A stretch of 64,000 nt of DNA from Chryseobacterium sp. KACC 21268 (lineage in GTDB: Bacteria; Bacteroidota; Bacteroidia; Flavobacteriales; Weeksellaceae), in contig CP117875.1 of the NCBI GenBank assembly GCA_028736075.1, positions 1,054,001 to 1,118,000 on the forward strand, given 5' to 3'. The notes beneath the pieces were generated by a model. That model saw only the letters and a list, made by a program, of their open reading frames with translations, had not been told where the DNA came from and did not search any database. Shown one piece after another: positions 16,291 to 24,955 of the stretch; position 1 is the first letter of the stretch, and each line of letters begins with the position of its first letter. The translations under genes were made by a program, and so were the position numbers.

Positions 16291-16327
16291 TTGGCTGATG
16301 GCTTTTGGCTTTTGGCAATTTGCTTTA
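16291..16327. repeat. Short tandem word repeat (about 8 bp)
   Basis: TGGCTGATGGCTTTTGGCTT and the following TTGGCAATTTGCTTT are built from repeated TGGCTTTT words. The reverse complement, AAAGCAAATTGCCAA, recurs at 19855-19869 near accA. Confidence 0.6.
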
Positions 16328-16350
16328 AATTTGATATTTGTAATTTATAC

Positions 16351-16386
16351 AAAAGCCAGACTTCTTAGGAAATCTGGCTTTTTGTT
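16351..16386. terminator. Bidirectional terminator between convergent genes
   Basis: AAAAGCCAGA (16351-16360) and TCTGGCTTTT form a stem flanked by an A-run on one side and a T-run on the other, so it can serve both the small membrane protein gene and the leftward DUF3667 gene. Confidence 0.85.
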
Positions 16387-16388
16387 TT

Positions 16389-17489
16389 TTAATGAATCAT
16401 CAGGAAGCTGACTACGCCTAAGCCCGTAACCAAAAACAGAAAGGCAAAAAAATTAAACATAAACAAAACACTTCCAATGATAAAGCTGATGATACCGTGC
16501 GTACGATAAACTTTATAATGGGCTATAAAAAAGTAAAGCATACTGTAAAAGAGTAGAACATTCATCAACAGATAAATAAATATGTTAACTGTATTATTTA
16601 AATAGCCAGTTAATTTGTATAGCATCGAAAATGTCAAAATTGTTAATAACAGGAAACTGAAATAATGCAATGTAAAAATGCCGTGGTCAAAATACCACCA
16701 CTTTCTCTTGTTATGGAAAATCCACAGAAAAAATGCAAAAATCGGAAGATAAATAAATAAGGCTTTGGGAAGATTGTGAAAGGATACTTCGCCCAGTTTT
16801 TTTAAGATTTCTCTTTTTGTAACGCCATTTTCTTTTAATTCAAAAAGTTTATGAGCAAAAGGAACATTTATAAAATCCCAAGTTGAAGGATTTTTAGCTT
16901 TAGCAGAATCAAAAGATTTCCTTGTTGAATATCCATTGAAATTTAAACTCTTATCTAAGCGTTTGTCTAAATTTAATTTGTCTGTAAAATTGTTGCCACT
17001 TACAATTTTCTTAATTTCTTTGTTGATTTCCTCGATTTTGAGGCTGTCCCTTTGGGTGTATTGGTTTTTAGCTTTTATAGCTTCTAATTCTTTCTCTAGT
17101 ATGGGAATTGCTTTCTGTTGTGCTTTTTGGATTTGCTCTAATTTGTTTTTGTCAAGTTTTGAGTCCAATTCAAAAGGTGGAAAAGTCGCAAACAGGAAAA
17201 ATGTAACGAAACTAACAAAAATATAAAGCTTCACAGGCGGAACAAATGTTTGCCTTTTTCCTTCCAGATAAGTGGTCGTGAGTTTTCCAGGCTTGAAGAG
17301 CAAATTCTTCATCGTTCCCCAGAATTGTCCGTCGTAATGTGTGAAGTCTTCTACAAAATGAGTGAAGAGATAGTGGAAAGGCTGTCTGGTCTGGATGTTC
17401 TGCTGTCCACAGTTAGGACAATATTTTTCCTCAACGGTATGTCCGCAATTCAGGCAGTCTTTTTCTTCTCTCAGTTTTCCGTGGCTCAT
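16389..17489 (-). CDS. DUF3667 membrane protein with N-terminal zinc ribbon
   Basis: About 366 residues from the ATG at 17487-17489 (MSHGKLREEKD); a longer reading from a TTG is less likely. The zinc ribbon is CLNCGHTVEEKYCPNCGQQN (two Cys-x-x-Cys pairs). It is followed by the DUF3667 hallmark THYDGQFWGTMKNLLFKPGK and TTYLEGKRQTFVPPVKLYIF. A charged central region of about 150 residues precedes at least four C-terminal helices. The family is common in Bacteroidota and has no known function. Confidence 0.88.
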   Translation of the reverse strand: MSHGKLREEKDCLNCGHTVEEKYCPNCGQQNIQTRQPFHYLFTHFVEDFTHYDGQFWGTMKNLLFKPGKLTTTYLEGKRQTFVPPVKLYIFVSFVTFFLFATFPPFELDSKLDKNKLEQIQKAQQKAIPILEKELEAIKAKNQYTQRDSLKIEEINKEIKKIVSGNNFTDKLNLDKRLDKSLNFNGYSTRKSFDSAKAKNPSTWDFINVPFAHKLFELKENGVTKREILKKLGEVSFHNLPKALFIYLPIFAFFLWIFHNKRKWWYFDHGIFTLHYFSFLLLTILTFSMLYKLTGYLNNTVNIFIYLLMNVLLFYSMLYFFIAHYKVYRTHGIISFIIGSVLFMFNFFAFLFLVTGLGVVSFLMIH

Positions 17490-17651
17490 TTTTAGAATTT
17501 TCACCAAAAATATAAAAAAGCACTCTTATATAATAGCCTTCATATTAATTAATTTTGAACAGTGCGAGCAGAATTCGAATTAATAACTCATTAATTATTA
17601 GAAATTTAAAATCTTTTTTGCGGATTAATTTTTCAGGCAAAAAAAAATTGC

Positions 17652-17659
17652 TACCTTTG
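17652..17659 (+). promoter_or_regulatory. -7 element of the rplM-rpsI promoter
   Basis: TACCTTTG fits TAnnTTTG. The base triplet 19 bases upstream is TTT instead of TTG. About 45 bases of leader follow, containing the small hairpin GTTTA-ATCG-TAAAC (17682-17695) just before the GTG start, which could be an L13 autoregulatory site (inference). Confidence 0.55.
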
Positions 17660-17703
17660 CACACCCGTAAGGGAAAATTATGTTTAATCGTAAACGATAA
17701 ATT

Positions 17704-18159
17704 GTGAATACATTAAGTTACAAAACAGTATCGGCAAACAAGGCTACAGCAAATAAAGAATGGGTTGTTGTAGATGCTGCTGGGCAACCGTTGGGAAGAT
17801 TAGCTTCTACCGTTGCAAAGATTTTGAGAGGTAAGCACAAAACGAACTTCACACCTCACGCAGATTGCGGAGACAATGTGATCGTTTTGAACGCTGGGAA
17901 AGTTACACTTTCCGGAAACAAGTGGGCAGATAAAACTTACATCTGGCATACAGGATATCCTGGTGGTCAGAAGTTTATGACTGCAGACGAGCTTAAGAAA
18001 AAAGACGAACTGAAAGTTTTGGAAAGATCCATCAAAGGGATGCTTCCTAAAAACAGACTAGGTTCTGCTTTGTTCAAAAACCTTTATTTATATGAAGGAA
18101 CAGAACACAAACACGAAGCTCAGCAGCCTAAAGTAATCAATGTTAACGAATTCAAATAA
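17704..18159 (+). CDS. rplM: Large ribosomal subunit protein L13
   Basis: 151 residues starting at GTG (NTLSYKTVSANKATANKEW). Family segments visible are VVDAAGQPLGRLASTVAKIL, LRGKHKTNFTPHADCGDNV, and MLPKNRLGSALFKNLYLYEG. L13 is an early-assembly 23S rRNA-binding protein. The gene is followed 5 bases later by rpsI, the classical rplM-rpsI pair. Confidence 0.98.
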   Translation: MNTLSYKTVSANKATANKEWVVVDAAGQPLGRLASTVAKILRGKHKTNFTPHADCGDNVIVLNAGKVTLSGNKWADKTYIWHTGYPGGQKFMTADELKKKDELKVLERSIKGMLPKNRLGSALFKNLYLYEGTEHKHEAQQPKVINVNEFK

Positions 18160-18164
18160 TTAAT

Positions 18165-18551
18165 ATGTCTACAGTACACAAAATCGGAAGAAGAAAAACT
18201 TCTGTTGCAAGAGTTTTTGTTAAGCCAGGAACTGGCGTTATTAGCATAAACGGTAAAGATGCTAAAACTTATTTCTGTACGGATGTTTTGGTTTATAAAG
18301 TGAATCAGCCATTTTTGTTGACAGAAACTGTTGATCAATATGATCTTAAAGTGAATGTTTTCGGAGGAGGGATTACTGGACAAGCTGAGGCTATCAGACT
18401 AGGAGTTTCTAGAGCATTATGCGCGATCAATGAGGAATATCGTTTGGTTCTTAAGCCACACGGATTGCTTACAAGAGATGCAAGAATGGTTGAGAGAAAG
18501 AAATTCGGTCAGAAAAAAGCAAGAAAGAGATTCCAGTTCTCAAAACGTTAA
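18165..18551 (+). CDS. rpsI: Small ribosomal subunit protein S9
   Basis: 128 residues. It begins with STVHKIGRRKTSVARVFVKP and ends in the strictly conserved basic tail (KKFGQKKARKRFQFSKR), whose last Arg contacts P-site tRNA. Length is standard. It is co-transcribed with rplM. Confidence 0.98.
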   Translation: MSTVHKIGRRKTSVARVFVKPGTGVISINGKDAKTYFCTDVLVYKVNQPFLLTETVDQYDLKVNVFGGGITGQAEAIRLGVSRALCAINEEYRLVLKPHGLLTRDARMVERKKFGQKKARKRFQFSKR

Positions 18552-18659
18552 TCCAGACAAGAGATGGAGAGACAAGAGTTGGGAGATCATTGATCTCATA
18601 TCTCGAATCTTTAAGTCTTTTAATCTCACTTAAATATTGCCCGTTACGTTTAGCATCCA

Positions 18660-18686
18660 AACTTTACTCCCATCTAAAGTAAAGTT
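18660..18686 (+). promoter_or_regulatory. Hairpin in the rpsB leader
   Basis: AACTTTACT (18660-18668) and AGTAAAGTT (18678-18686) form a perfect 9-bp stem with a 9-base loop, 45 bases before rpsB. S2 genes are often autoregulated through leader structures in other bacteria; that this one is such a site is inference. Confidence 0.45.
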
Positions 18687-18730
18687 GATTGCGGAAAAGC
18701 GGAAAGTAAACTAACAAAAAACAAGAAAAC

Positions 18731-19492
18731 ATGGCAAAAGCAAATGTAAAAGACCTTTTAGAGGCTGGCGTACACTTCGGTCACATGACTAGAAAGTGGA
18801 ATCCAAATATGGCTCCATACATTTTCATGGAGAAAAACGGTATTCACATCGTAGATTTACATAAAACAGCTGTTAAATTGGACGAGGCTTGCGTAGCTTT
18901 GGAAAAATTAACTTCTGCAGGTAAAAAAGTTCTTTTCGTAGCAACTAAAAAGCAAGCGAAAGAAGTAGTAGCAAAACACGCTGCTGAACTTAACATGCCT
19001 TATATTACAGAAAGATGGCCAGGTGGTATGCTTACAAACTTTGTAACTATCAGAAAAGCGGTTAAGAAAATGAACTCTATCGATAAAATGAAGAAAGACG
19101 GTACTTTCGAAACTTTATCCAAAAAAGAAAGACTACAAGTTGATCGTCAAAGAGCAAATCTTGAGAAAAACTTAGGTTCTATTTCAGACATGGTTCGTCT
19201 TCCTTCAGCTATTTTCGTAGTTGACATTATGAGAGAGCACATCGCAGTGACTGAAGCTAAAAAATTGGGTATCCCGGTTTTCGGTATCGTAGATACTAAC
19301 TCAGATCCAAGAAAAGTGGATTTCGTAATCCCAGGAAATGATGATGCTTCAAAATCTATTGATATGTTGTTGAGCGTAGTTTCAGAATCTATCAAAGAAG
19401 GTTTATCTCAAAGAAAAGCAGACAAAGAAAAATCTAAAGAAGAAGGCGAAAAAGTTTCTGCAGACGCAGATGCTGATTTCGATGCTGAATAA
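18731..19492 (+). CDS. rpsB: Small ribosomal subunit protein S2
   Basis: 253 residues. The family start is seen as VKDLLEAGVHFGHMTRKWNP, with VLFVATKKQAKEVV, ERWPGGMLTNFVTIRKAV and FGIVDTNSDPRKVDFVIPGND further on. It ends in an acidic Asp/Glu tail. It is followed after 24 bases by a strong terminator, not by tsf (EF-Ts), which is its usual partner in bacteria. The 180-base spacer after rpsI contains word-like repeats and a hairpin, so rpsB may have its own start of transcription. Confidence 0.98.
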   Translation: MAKANVKDLLEAGVHFGHMTRKWNPNMAPYIFMEKNGIHIVDLHKTAVKLDEACVALEKLTSAGKKVLFVATKKQAKEVVAKHAAELNMPYITERWPGGMLTNFVTIRKAVKKMNSIDKMKKDGTFETLSKKERLQVDRQRANLEKNLGSISDMVRLPSAIFVVDIMREHIAVTEAKKLGIPVFGIVDTNSDPRKVDFVIPGNDDASKSIDMLLSVVSESIKEGLSQRKADKEKSKEEGEKVSADADADFDAE

Positions 19493-19515
19493 TCGAAGGA
19501 TTTATCTAAAAATAG

Positions 19516-19552
19516 AAAAGCGGTTTCAAACATTTGAGACCGCTTTTTTTTG
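19516..19552 (+). terminator. Rho-independent terminator after rpsB
   Basis: AAAAGCGGTTTC and GAGACCGCTTTT form a 12-bp stem (one G-T pair) with an eight-base loop, followed by a long T-run. Confidence 0.92.
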
Positions 19553-19578
19553 TTGTAATATTTCTAAATACTTTATAA

Positions 19579-19715
19579 TTATTTGGGCAACTATTTGACA
19601 TTCGTCGAAAACCGTTTTTTTTGTTTTTATGGCAGTTTTTCCGCCTTCCGTTCCCGCTTTTTTTGCCAAGGCTTTTGCCAATCCAAAAAAGAGCTCCACT
19701 CAAGTCGGGCTGCAG
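19579..19715 (-). repeat. Dispersed intergenic element family 1, copy B
   Basis: Read on the minus strand it begins GCAGCCCGACTTGAGTGGAG, continues CTCTTTTTTGGATTGGC, contains GCGGGAACGGAAGGCGGAAA and ends in GTTGCCCAAATAA. The ends match copies C and D; about 35 extra bases sit between the GGAAGGCGG block and the terminal GCCCAAATAA. No gene is seen in the rest of the 385-base spacer. Confidence 0.8.
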
Positions 19716-19779
19716 CTTCGCAAGATTGAACAGTTGTTCATTAATCCAAGATTTGTCATTCATTCAAATATAGACAAAC

Positions 19780-19815
19780 AAAAAACCCTTCCAAAGTTTC
19801 AAACTCTGAAAGGGT
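19780..19815 (-). terminator. Terminator after accA
   Basis: On the minus strand ACCCTTTCAGAGTTT pairs with AAACTTTGGAAGGGT (two wobble pairs), followed by TTTTTTG. It lies about 60 bases past the accA stop. The arms resemble the hairpin at 37882-37914. Confidence 0.85.
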
Positions 19816-19877
19816 CGTAATTTATTAGGTTTAAAAGGTGGTAAGCCAAAACTAAAAGCAAATTGCCAACAGCCAGA

Positions 19878-20834
19878 CTATCCTTTGAATTCCCCCATCG
19901 CAATGAACTTCTCCTGACGGTCGTTCACCAATTTCTCCGGCGCTTGCTTAGACAATGTTTTAATGTCTTTTAAAAGCACTTTCTTCACATTCTCAAACGT
20001 AGTCGCAGAATCATAATGTGCGCCTCCTAATGGCTCTGGAATGATACCGTCGATCAATTCCTGTTTTAGCATATCTTCTGCTGTCAGTTTCATTGTCGTT
20101 GCAGCCGTTTCTTTATATTCCCAGCTTCTCCAAAGGATTGCAGAACAGTTTTCCGGAGAGATCACAGAATACCAAGTGTTTTCCATCATATAGACCTTGT
20201 TTCCAACACCAATTCCCAATGCGCCACCACTTGCGCCTTCACCGATAATAATCGTGATGATTGGCACTTTAAGAGAACACATTTCGAAGATGTTTCTGGC
20301 AATTGCCTCACCTTGTCCACGTTCTTCCGCTTCCAATCCAGGATAAGCGCCCGGCGTATCAATCAAAGTCACCACAGGAATATTGAACTTCTCAGCGAGT
20401 TTCATCAATCTAAGAGCCTTTCTGTAACCTTCAGGATTCGACATTCCGAAACGTCTGTGCTGGCGTTCTTTGGTCGTTCTACCTTTCTGAGTTCCGATCA
20501 GCATAACTGTATTTCCGCTGATGCTGGCAATTCCGCCGATCATCGCAGGGTCATCACCGAAGTTTCTGTCACCGTGGAGTTCCACAAAACTTCCTGCATC
20601 TGCCAAACCGTTGATGTAATCAAGCGTGTAAGGTCTGTCCGGATGTCTCGATAACTGAACTCTCTGCCAAGGCGTCAGATTTTCGTATATTTTTTTCTTC
20701 GTTTCTTCTATTTTGGTTTTGATCTTTTTGCAGGATTCATCCACATCAATGCCGCTTTCTGTACCCAATTGTACACATTTTTCGTACTGATCTATCAATT
20801 CCTTTACAGGTTGTTCAAATTCTAAATATTCCAT
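19878..20834 (-). CDS. accA: Acetyl-CoA carboxylase carboxyltransferase subunit alpha
   Basis: 318 residues. It transfers CO2 from carboxybiotin to acetyl-CoA, the first committed step of fatty acid synthesis, together with AccD (not in this window). Typical segments are [76 protein letters not shown] and the oxyanion-hole stretch [14 protein letters not shown]. Length is standard. It has its own terminator, and a TATTTTTG -7-like box lies about 30 bases upstream of the ATG. Confidence 0.98.
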   Translation of the reverse strand: MEYLEFEQPVKELIDQYEKCVQLGTESGIDVDESCKKIKTKIEETKKKIYENLTPWQRVQLSRHPDRPYTLDYINGLADAGSFVELHGDRNFGDDPAMIGGIASISGNTVMLIGTQKGRTTKERQHRRFGMSNPEGYRKALRLMKLAEKFNIPVVTLIDTPGAYPGLEAEERGQGEAIARNIFEMCSLKVPIITIIIGEGASGGALGIGVGNKVYMMENTWYSVISPENCSAILWRSWEYKETAATTMKLTAEDMLKQELIDGIIPEPLGGAHYDSATTFENVKKVLLKDIKTLSKQAPEKLVNDRQEKFIAMGEFKG

Positions 20835-20898
20835 GTTTTGTTTGGATTAAACCCTCAAAAATAATGTTTTTTTTATAAATCGATTTTGAAAAAGATAA

Positions 20899-22407
20899 TT
20901 AATTTGAGCTAATTGCTTTTTCTATTCTTTTTAAAGTTTCTTCTTTGCCAATAATGTTCATAATGTCCGGAACGTCAGGGCCTTTCAGTTCTCCAACTAG
21001 AGCCAATCGAAGCGGCATCATCACTTTTCCCATTCCTAAAGAATGTTCTTCAGCAAAATGATGAATGGCTTCCTTGAGAGTTTCGGATTCAAAGTTTTCA
21101 GTTTTGAGTTTGGTGGAAAAGTCTTTTAGAATGGCAGAAGTCGTCTCGTTCCAAGCTTTCTTCAATGCTTTTTCGTCGTAAGAAGTTGGCGCTTCGAAGA
21201 AGAATTTTCCATCGTTGTAAATATCAACCACGAAGGTCGCTCTTTCTTTCATCAATGAAACGATTTTCAATAATTTGTCATCAGAAAGATTCAATGCTTT
21301 TACTTCATCAACTTCTTTTAATAACTCTAAAACTTCTTCATTTGATTTAGTTTTAAGATATTCCTGATTGAACCATTTTGCTTTCTGTGGATCGAATCTC
21401 GCGCCAGCTTTATGAACTTTATGAAGATCAAATTCAGCGATCATTTCGTCCATAGAAACAATTTCTCTATCATTTGCTGGTGTCCAGCCAAGTAGCGCAG
21501 TCATATTAATGAACGCTTCCGGGAAATAACCAGATTCTTTGTAACCTTTCCAGATTTCGTCGCTTTCTGGATCTTTGAAATTCATTGGGAAAACCGGGAA
21601 TCCAAATTTTGCACCGTCTCTTTTGCTCAATTTTCCTTTGCCTTCTGGTTTTAGAATCAATGATAAATGAGCAAACTCAGGTGCTTCCCAATTCATTGCT
21701 TCATAAAGCAAAACGTGCAAAGGCATCGATGGCAACCACTCTTCACCGCGGATCACGTGAGAGATTTTCATCTCGAAATCATCGACCACGTTGGCGAAAT
21801 GGTAGGTTGGCATTCCGTCATTTTTAATTAAAACTTTGTCGTCAAGCGTATTGGTGTTCACAGAAAAATTTCCTCTGATGATATCCTGAAGATTCAAAGT
21901 TCTGTCAACCGGCATTTTGAAACGTACAACGTAAGGAACGCTCTCGTCCAACAATTTCTGAACTTCTTCCTGAGAAAGAGAAATGCTATTTTTTAGTTGT
22001 TGTCTTGTCTGATGATTGTAAGAGAAAACATCGCCTCTCGCTTCGAAATCTTTGCGGATTGCATCCAATTCTTCCGGTGTATCAAAAGCTAGATAAGCGT
22101 AATCGGTTTTCAGGATTTGCTCTTTGTATCTGTCGTAGATGTCTCTTCTTTCAGATTGTCTGTAAGGTGCGTATGGTCCGCCAACTCTTGGGCTTTCGTC
22201 TGGGATGATGCCGCACCATTCCAAAGAATTCATAATGTAATCTTCCGCACCTTCCACATATCTTGCCGTGTCGGTGTCCTCAATTCTGAGAACAAATTCT
22301 CCACCTTGATTTTTGGCGAAAAGATAATCATACAAAGCCGTCCTCACGCCTCCTAAGTGTAAAGCGCCTGTTGGGCTGGGTGCGAATCGCACTCTTACTT
22401 TTTTCAT
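20899..22407 (-). CDS. gltX: Glutamate--tRNA ligase
   Basis: 502 residues from the ATG at 22405-22407 (MKKVRVRFAPSPTG); a TTG two codons upstream is unlikely. Class I signature HIGH appears as PSPTGALHLGG and the KMSKS loop as KLSKRDG. The catalytic domain is followed by the helical anticodon-binding half. It charges tRNA-Glu in the cytosol. A TAATTTTG element lies on the minus strand about 50 bases upstream, sharing the short divergent spacer with the cupin gene's promoter. Confidence 0.98.
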   Translation of the reverse strand: MKKVRVRFAPSPTGALHLGGVRTALYDYLFAKNQGGEFVLRIEDTDTARYVEGAEDYIMNSLEWCGIIPDESPRVGGPYAPYRQSERRDIYDRYKEQILKTDYAYLAFDTPEELDAIRKDFEARGDVFSYNHQTRQQLKNSISLSQEEVQKLLDESVPYVVRFKMPVDRTLNLQDIIRGNFSVNTNTLDDKVLIKNDGMPTYHFANVVDDFEMKISHVIRGEEWLPSMPLHVLLYEAMNWEAPEFAHLSLILKPEGKGKLSKRDGAKFGFPVFPMNFKDPESDEIWKGYKESGYFPEAFINMTALLGWTPANDREIVSMDEMIAEFDLHKVHKAGARFDPQKAKWFNQEYLKTKSNEEVLELLKEVDEVKALNLSDDKLLKIVSLMKERATFVVDIYNDGKFFFEAPTSYDEKALKKAWNETTSAILKDFSTKLKTENFESETLKEAIHHFAEEHSLGMGKVMMPLRLALVGELKGPDVPDIMNIIGKEETLKRIEKAISSN

Positions 22408-22493
22408 ATTCAATATAGATTTTTAAAAGCCATCGGAATGACTAAAAAATTGTGGTGCAAAATTAAGAAATTTTGACCGTTTTGCCTTTTGAA

Positions 22494-22525
22494 TTTGGTT
22501 AATATTTTATGAAAGAGTATTTTTG
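22494..22525 (+). promoter_or_regulatory. Bacteroidota-type promoter of the cupin gene
   Basis: TTTG at 22494-22497, 20-base spacer, TATTTTTG at 22518-22525, 18 bases before the ATG at 22544. Confidence 0.75.
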
Positions 22526-22543
22526 TTGATTAAAATAAAAACT

Positions 22544-22888
22544 ATGTTGGAAATAGGCGAAAGACCTTGGGGTAAATATTTTGTATTAGCAGATGAACCT
22601 CATTATAAGTTGAAAAGAATTGAAGTAAATCCGGGACAGAAATTGTCTTATCAATTCCACTACAAAAGACAGGAACAATGGACAATTATCGAAGGAAATG
22701 CCACAATTGTCCTGGATGGCGAAGAAATTCCGTTAGCTTACGGACAAAGCATTTTTATTCCGTTGGGAGCTAAGCATAGAATTATGAATCTTACGGATAA
22801 GCCGGTTGTCTTCATAGAAGTACAGACAGGAACTTACTTTGGGGAAGATGATATCGTGAGACTGGAGGATGAATATGATAGAGAATAA
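22544..22888 (+). CDS. Single-domain cupin similar to the C-terminal domain of mannose-1-phosphate guanylyltransferase/phosphomannose isomerase II
   Basis: About 114 residues from the ATG at 22544 (MLEIGERPWGKYFVLAD); the upstream TTG overlaps the promoter. RPWGKYFVL, GQKLSYQFHYKRQEQWTIIEG, LAYGQSIFIPLGAKHRI and FIEVQTGTYFGEDDIVRLED are the pattern of the type II phosphomannose isomerase cupin. The usual first metal-site HxH is replaced by FHYKRQEQW with only one His. Stand-alone copies occur next to sugar nucleotide genes; here it sits beside the glycosyltransferase operon but on the opposite strand. Mannose-related activity is inference. Confidence 0.8.
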   Translation: MLEIGERPWGKYFVLADEPHYKLKRIEVNPGQKLSYQFHYKRQEQWTIIEGNATIVLDGEEIPLAYGQSIFIPLGAKHRIMNLTDKPVVFIEVQTGTYFGEDDIVRLEDEYDRE

Positions 22889-22912
22889 TCCTATCAATAT
22901 AAAGAAGAATAC

Positions 22913-22946
22913 AAAAAGGCAGCTGGATTACTAGCTGCCTTTTTTG
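22913..22946. terminator. Bidirectional terminator between the cupin gene and the glycosyltransferase operon
   Basis: AAAAAGGCAGCT and AGCTGCCTTTTT form a perfect 12-bp stem with an eight-base loop, with A and T runs on either side, between convergent genes. Confidence 0.92.
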
Positions 22947-22957
22947 TAAAGTATAAG

Positions 22958-23920
22958 TTACATTTTTCTCTTCCTCAGAAACATATCTGCTATTAGTAAA
23001 AATTGTGATTTTACAGGGAAGTTTTCTTTCATCTCAGCACTGTAAAAATCAAATCTTCTTTTTAATTCTAATAGGTTACTTTCAAAATATTCTTTTTGAT
23101 AAGGAAGTTCCTCCAACAAAGCTTTGTTCTTCTGGTAAGCATTTGAAAATCGTTTGAGGAATCTTTTGTAATCTTTGAAAGATTTTTTTTCTTTATCTAT
23201 ACTGAAATAGTTTGTGAGGTCTCTCCTGCTTTTTTTTGTGTTTTCGAAAAAGACATTTCCCACTTGTTGTGATGGATGTTTTCTGTAATAGATTAGTTTT
23301 TCATCCAAAAAGAAAAGTTTGTTTTGCAATGCTGCCACCATCGCAATCCATCCATCGTGGTGTACATTGTCTATGATAGGAATTGGGAGAATGTCTTTTT
23401 TTAAATCTCGCCGAAGTGCCATAGTAGCGCCGGTACAAAAATTATCAATTAAGTTGAGAATGATAAAGTAATCAAAGTGATAGCCGTTTTTTCTCACATG
23501 TTTTGGGATGTCCCAAAGACTCAAGACATCAAGGGTTTTATTGTGTTCATCAATCCCAAACCCATTTGTACAGATTACAGAAATTTCTTTGTTTTCCTCA
23601 AAAGCTTTGAGCATCTTTTCAACCTTATCATTTACCCAGATATCGTCTTGATCGCATAAAAAAATAATATCATTTTCGCAGAGAGAAATACACTTTTCGA
23701 AATTCTTCACGCTTCGAAGATTTTTTTCATTGATATGAATGTGGAAAATCTTTGGATATTTTTCCTTGTAAGAATTTAAAATTGAAACTGTAGAGTCCGT
23801 GGATTGGTCATCACAGACAACGATTTCGTCAACGCGATGAGTTTGGTTTAATATAGAATCCAATTGTTGGTTTAGAAATCTTTCTCCATTATAGGTGCAA
23901 ATTGCAACTGACGTTTTCAT
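22958..23920 (-). CDS. Family 2 glycosyltransferase (rhamnosyltransferase-like), last gene of the rocD-GT operon
   Basis: 320 residues, GT-A fold. SVAICTYNGERFLNQQLDSI at the start, VVCDDQSTDST at about 36-46, and the metal-binding FLCDQDDIW at about 90. NVHHDGWIAMVAAL resembles the acceptor region of RfbF/WbbL-type rhamnosyltransferases. It adds a sugar to LPS or another surface glycan at the cytoplasmic membrane; donor and linkage are unknown. It lies 16 bases after the preceding gene and is followed by a strong terminator. Confidence 0.88.
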   Translation of the reverse strand: MKTSVAICTYNGERFLNQQLDSILNQTHRVDEIVVCDDQSTDSTVSILNSYKEKYPKIFHIHINEKNLRSVKNFEKCISLCENDIIFLCDQDDIWVNDKVEKMLKAFEENKEISVICTNGFGIDEHNKTLDVLSLWDIPKHVRKNGYHFDYFIILNLIDNFCTGATMALRRDLKKDILPIPIIDNVHHDGWIAMVAALQNKLFFLDEKLIYYRKHPSQQVGNVFFENTKKSRRDLTNYFSIDKEKKSFKDYKRFLKRFSNAYQKNKALLEELPYQKEYFESNLLELKRRFDFYSAEMKENFPVKSQFLLIADMFLRKRKM

Positions 23921-23935
23921 ATATTCTCTTTAAAA

Positions 23936-24943
23936 TTAATCTTTTAAAATAGTTTTAATCCAATTCGTAAATGAGTATTTGGTTTTTAGGTAGTTATCTA
24001 GTTCTTGATAGTCTTTAGAAAGGAAATGCTTTATTTCTTCTTTTCCAACAGATTTGTTCCAAATCAAAATATTACCTGGATTGTAGAAATCATAATTTTT
24101 GACAAGCGGATTTGTTGTAATCAGTTTTTTTGAATAGCGAAGGGTTTCAAATATTCTAAACGATAAACCATTATGAACAGAATCTGCAAAATCTAAAATG
24201 ATATCAGCATTTTTCACCTTCTCCAAAGCCTCCAGATAAGTTAAAGGTTTTTCAATAAAATTAATGCCATTTTGCTCATACATCAAACGGGTTTTCTCAT
24301 CAAAATATAATAGATTAATATCAGTTTTCAATTCCAAATCTCTGAAAACGCGGTTGAGTTCTGTTATTTCATCAATCCTACTTTCAATAAAACTTCCAAT
24401 GAAAAAGACTTCTTTTTTTTCTTTTTTAAGGTCGTTGTCTTGAGAAAAGTCGAAATCAAAATAAAAATTGGTGATTGGATAAACATTCGAATAGACCGAA
24501 TGATATTTCTGATAATCATCAACATCGAAAAGATAAAAACAGTCGAAAACTGCAATGAGATTCTTGGCCTTAGGATATCTTTCTAATCCATCCCATTGAT
24601 AAGCAATTAATTGAGTGGCTTTGTTTTTTAGAATTTGAAGCGTCTCGATTGAAAAATAATCCGGCCGAATGACAAGCGCATAATCAACTTTTCCCTCAAC
24701 TTTTGATAAAGATTTTAGAAGAGATTTGTCATTGTACTCATCCTTAAGTCTTTTTTTATAGTCCCTATCACCTAAAGTTTTTCTGATGAAATTGGTGATT
24801 TTTTGCACCGTGTTGTCATACTGGAAATCCTGATCGCTGGTAAAAAGCAGTTTTATTTCAAAACCAAGATGCTCTAAATTTTTTTTAAAACCCTCATAAA
24901 TCTTGAAATGATGAGGCATTACCAAGATGATTGTTTTTTTCAA
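23936..24943 (-). CDS. CgeB-like glycosyltransferase, second of a tandem pair
   Basis: 335 residues if it begins at the TTG at 24941-24943 (reading KKTIILVMPHHFKIYEG); the first ATG is eight codons in and would cut the first beta strand, which the paralogue next door retains. Shared with that paralogue are DYALVIRPD, LIAYQWDGLERYPK, DIILDFADSVHNGLSFRIFE and VKNYDFYNPGNIL. The organisation fits GT-B proteins of the CgeB/DUF3880 type, with a C-terminal Glyco_trans_1_2-like segment. It is a probable surface-polysaccharide glycosyltransferase; donor unknown. Confidence 0.75.
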   Translation of the reverse strand: MKKTIILVMPHHFKIYEGFKKNLEHLGFEIKLLFTSDQDFQYDNTVQKITNFIRKTLGDRDYKKRLKDEYNDKSLLKSLSKVEGKVDYALVIRPDYFSIETLQILKNKATQLIAYQWDGLERYPKAKNLIAVFDCFYLFDVDDYQKYHSVYSNVYPITNFYFDFDFSQDNDLKKEKKEVFFIGSFIESRIDEITELNRVFRDLELKTDINLLYFDEKTRLMYEQNGINFIEKPLTYLEALEKVKNADIILDFADSVHNGLSFRIFETLRYSKKLITTNPLVKNYDFYNPGNILIWNKSVGKEEIKHFLSKDYQELDNYLKTKYSFTNWIKTILKD

Positions 24944-24955
24944 GAGAAGTACGAT

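Noticed and set aside
22544-22888. Complete mannose-1-phosphate guanylyltransferase
   Set aside because: Only the cupin part is present; no nucleotidyltransferase domain in any frame upstream.
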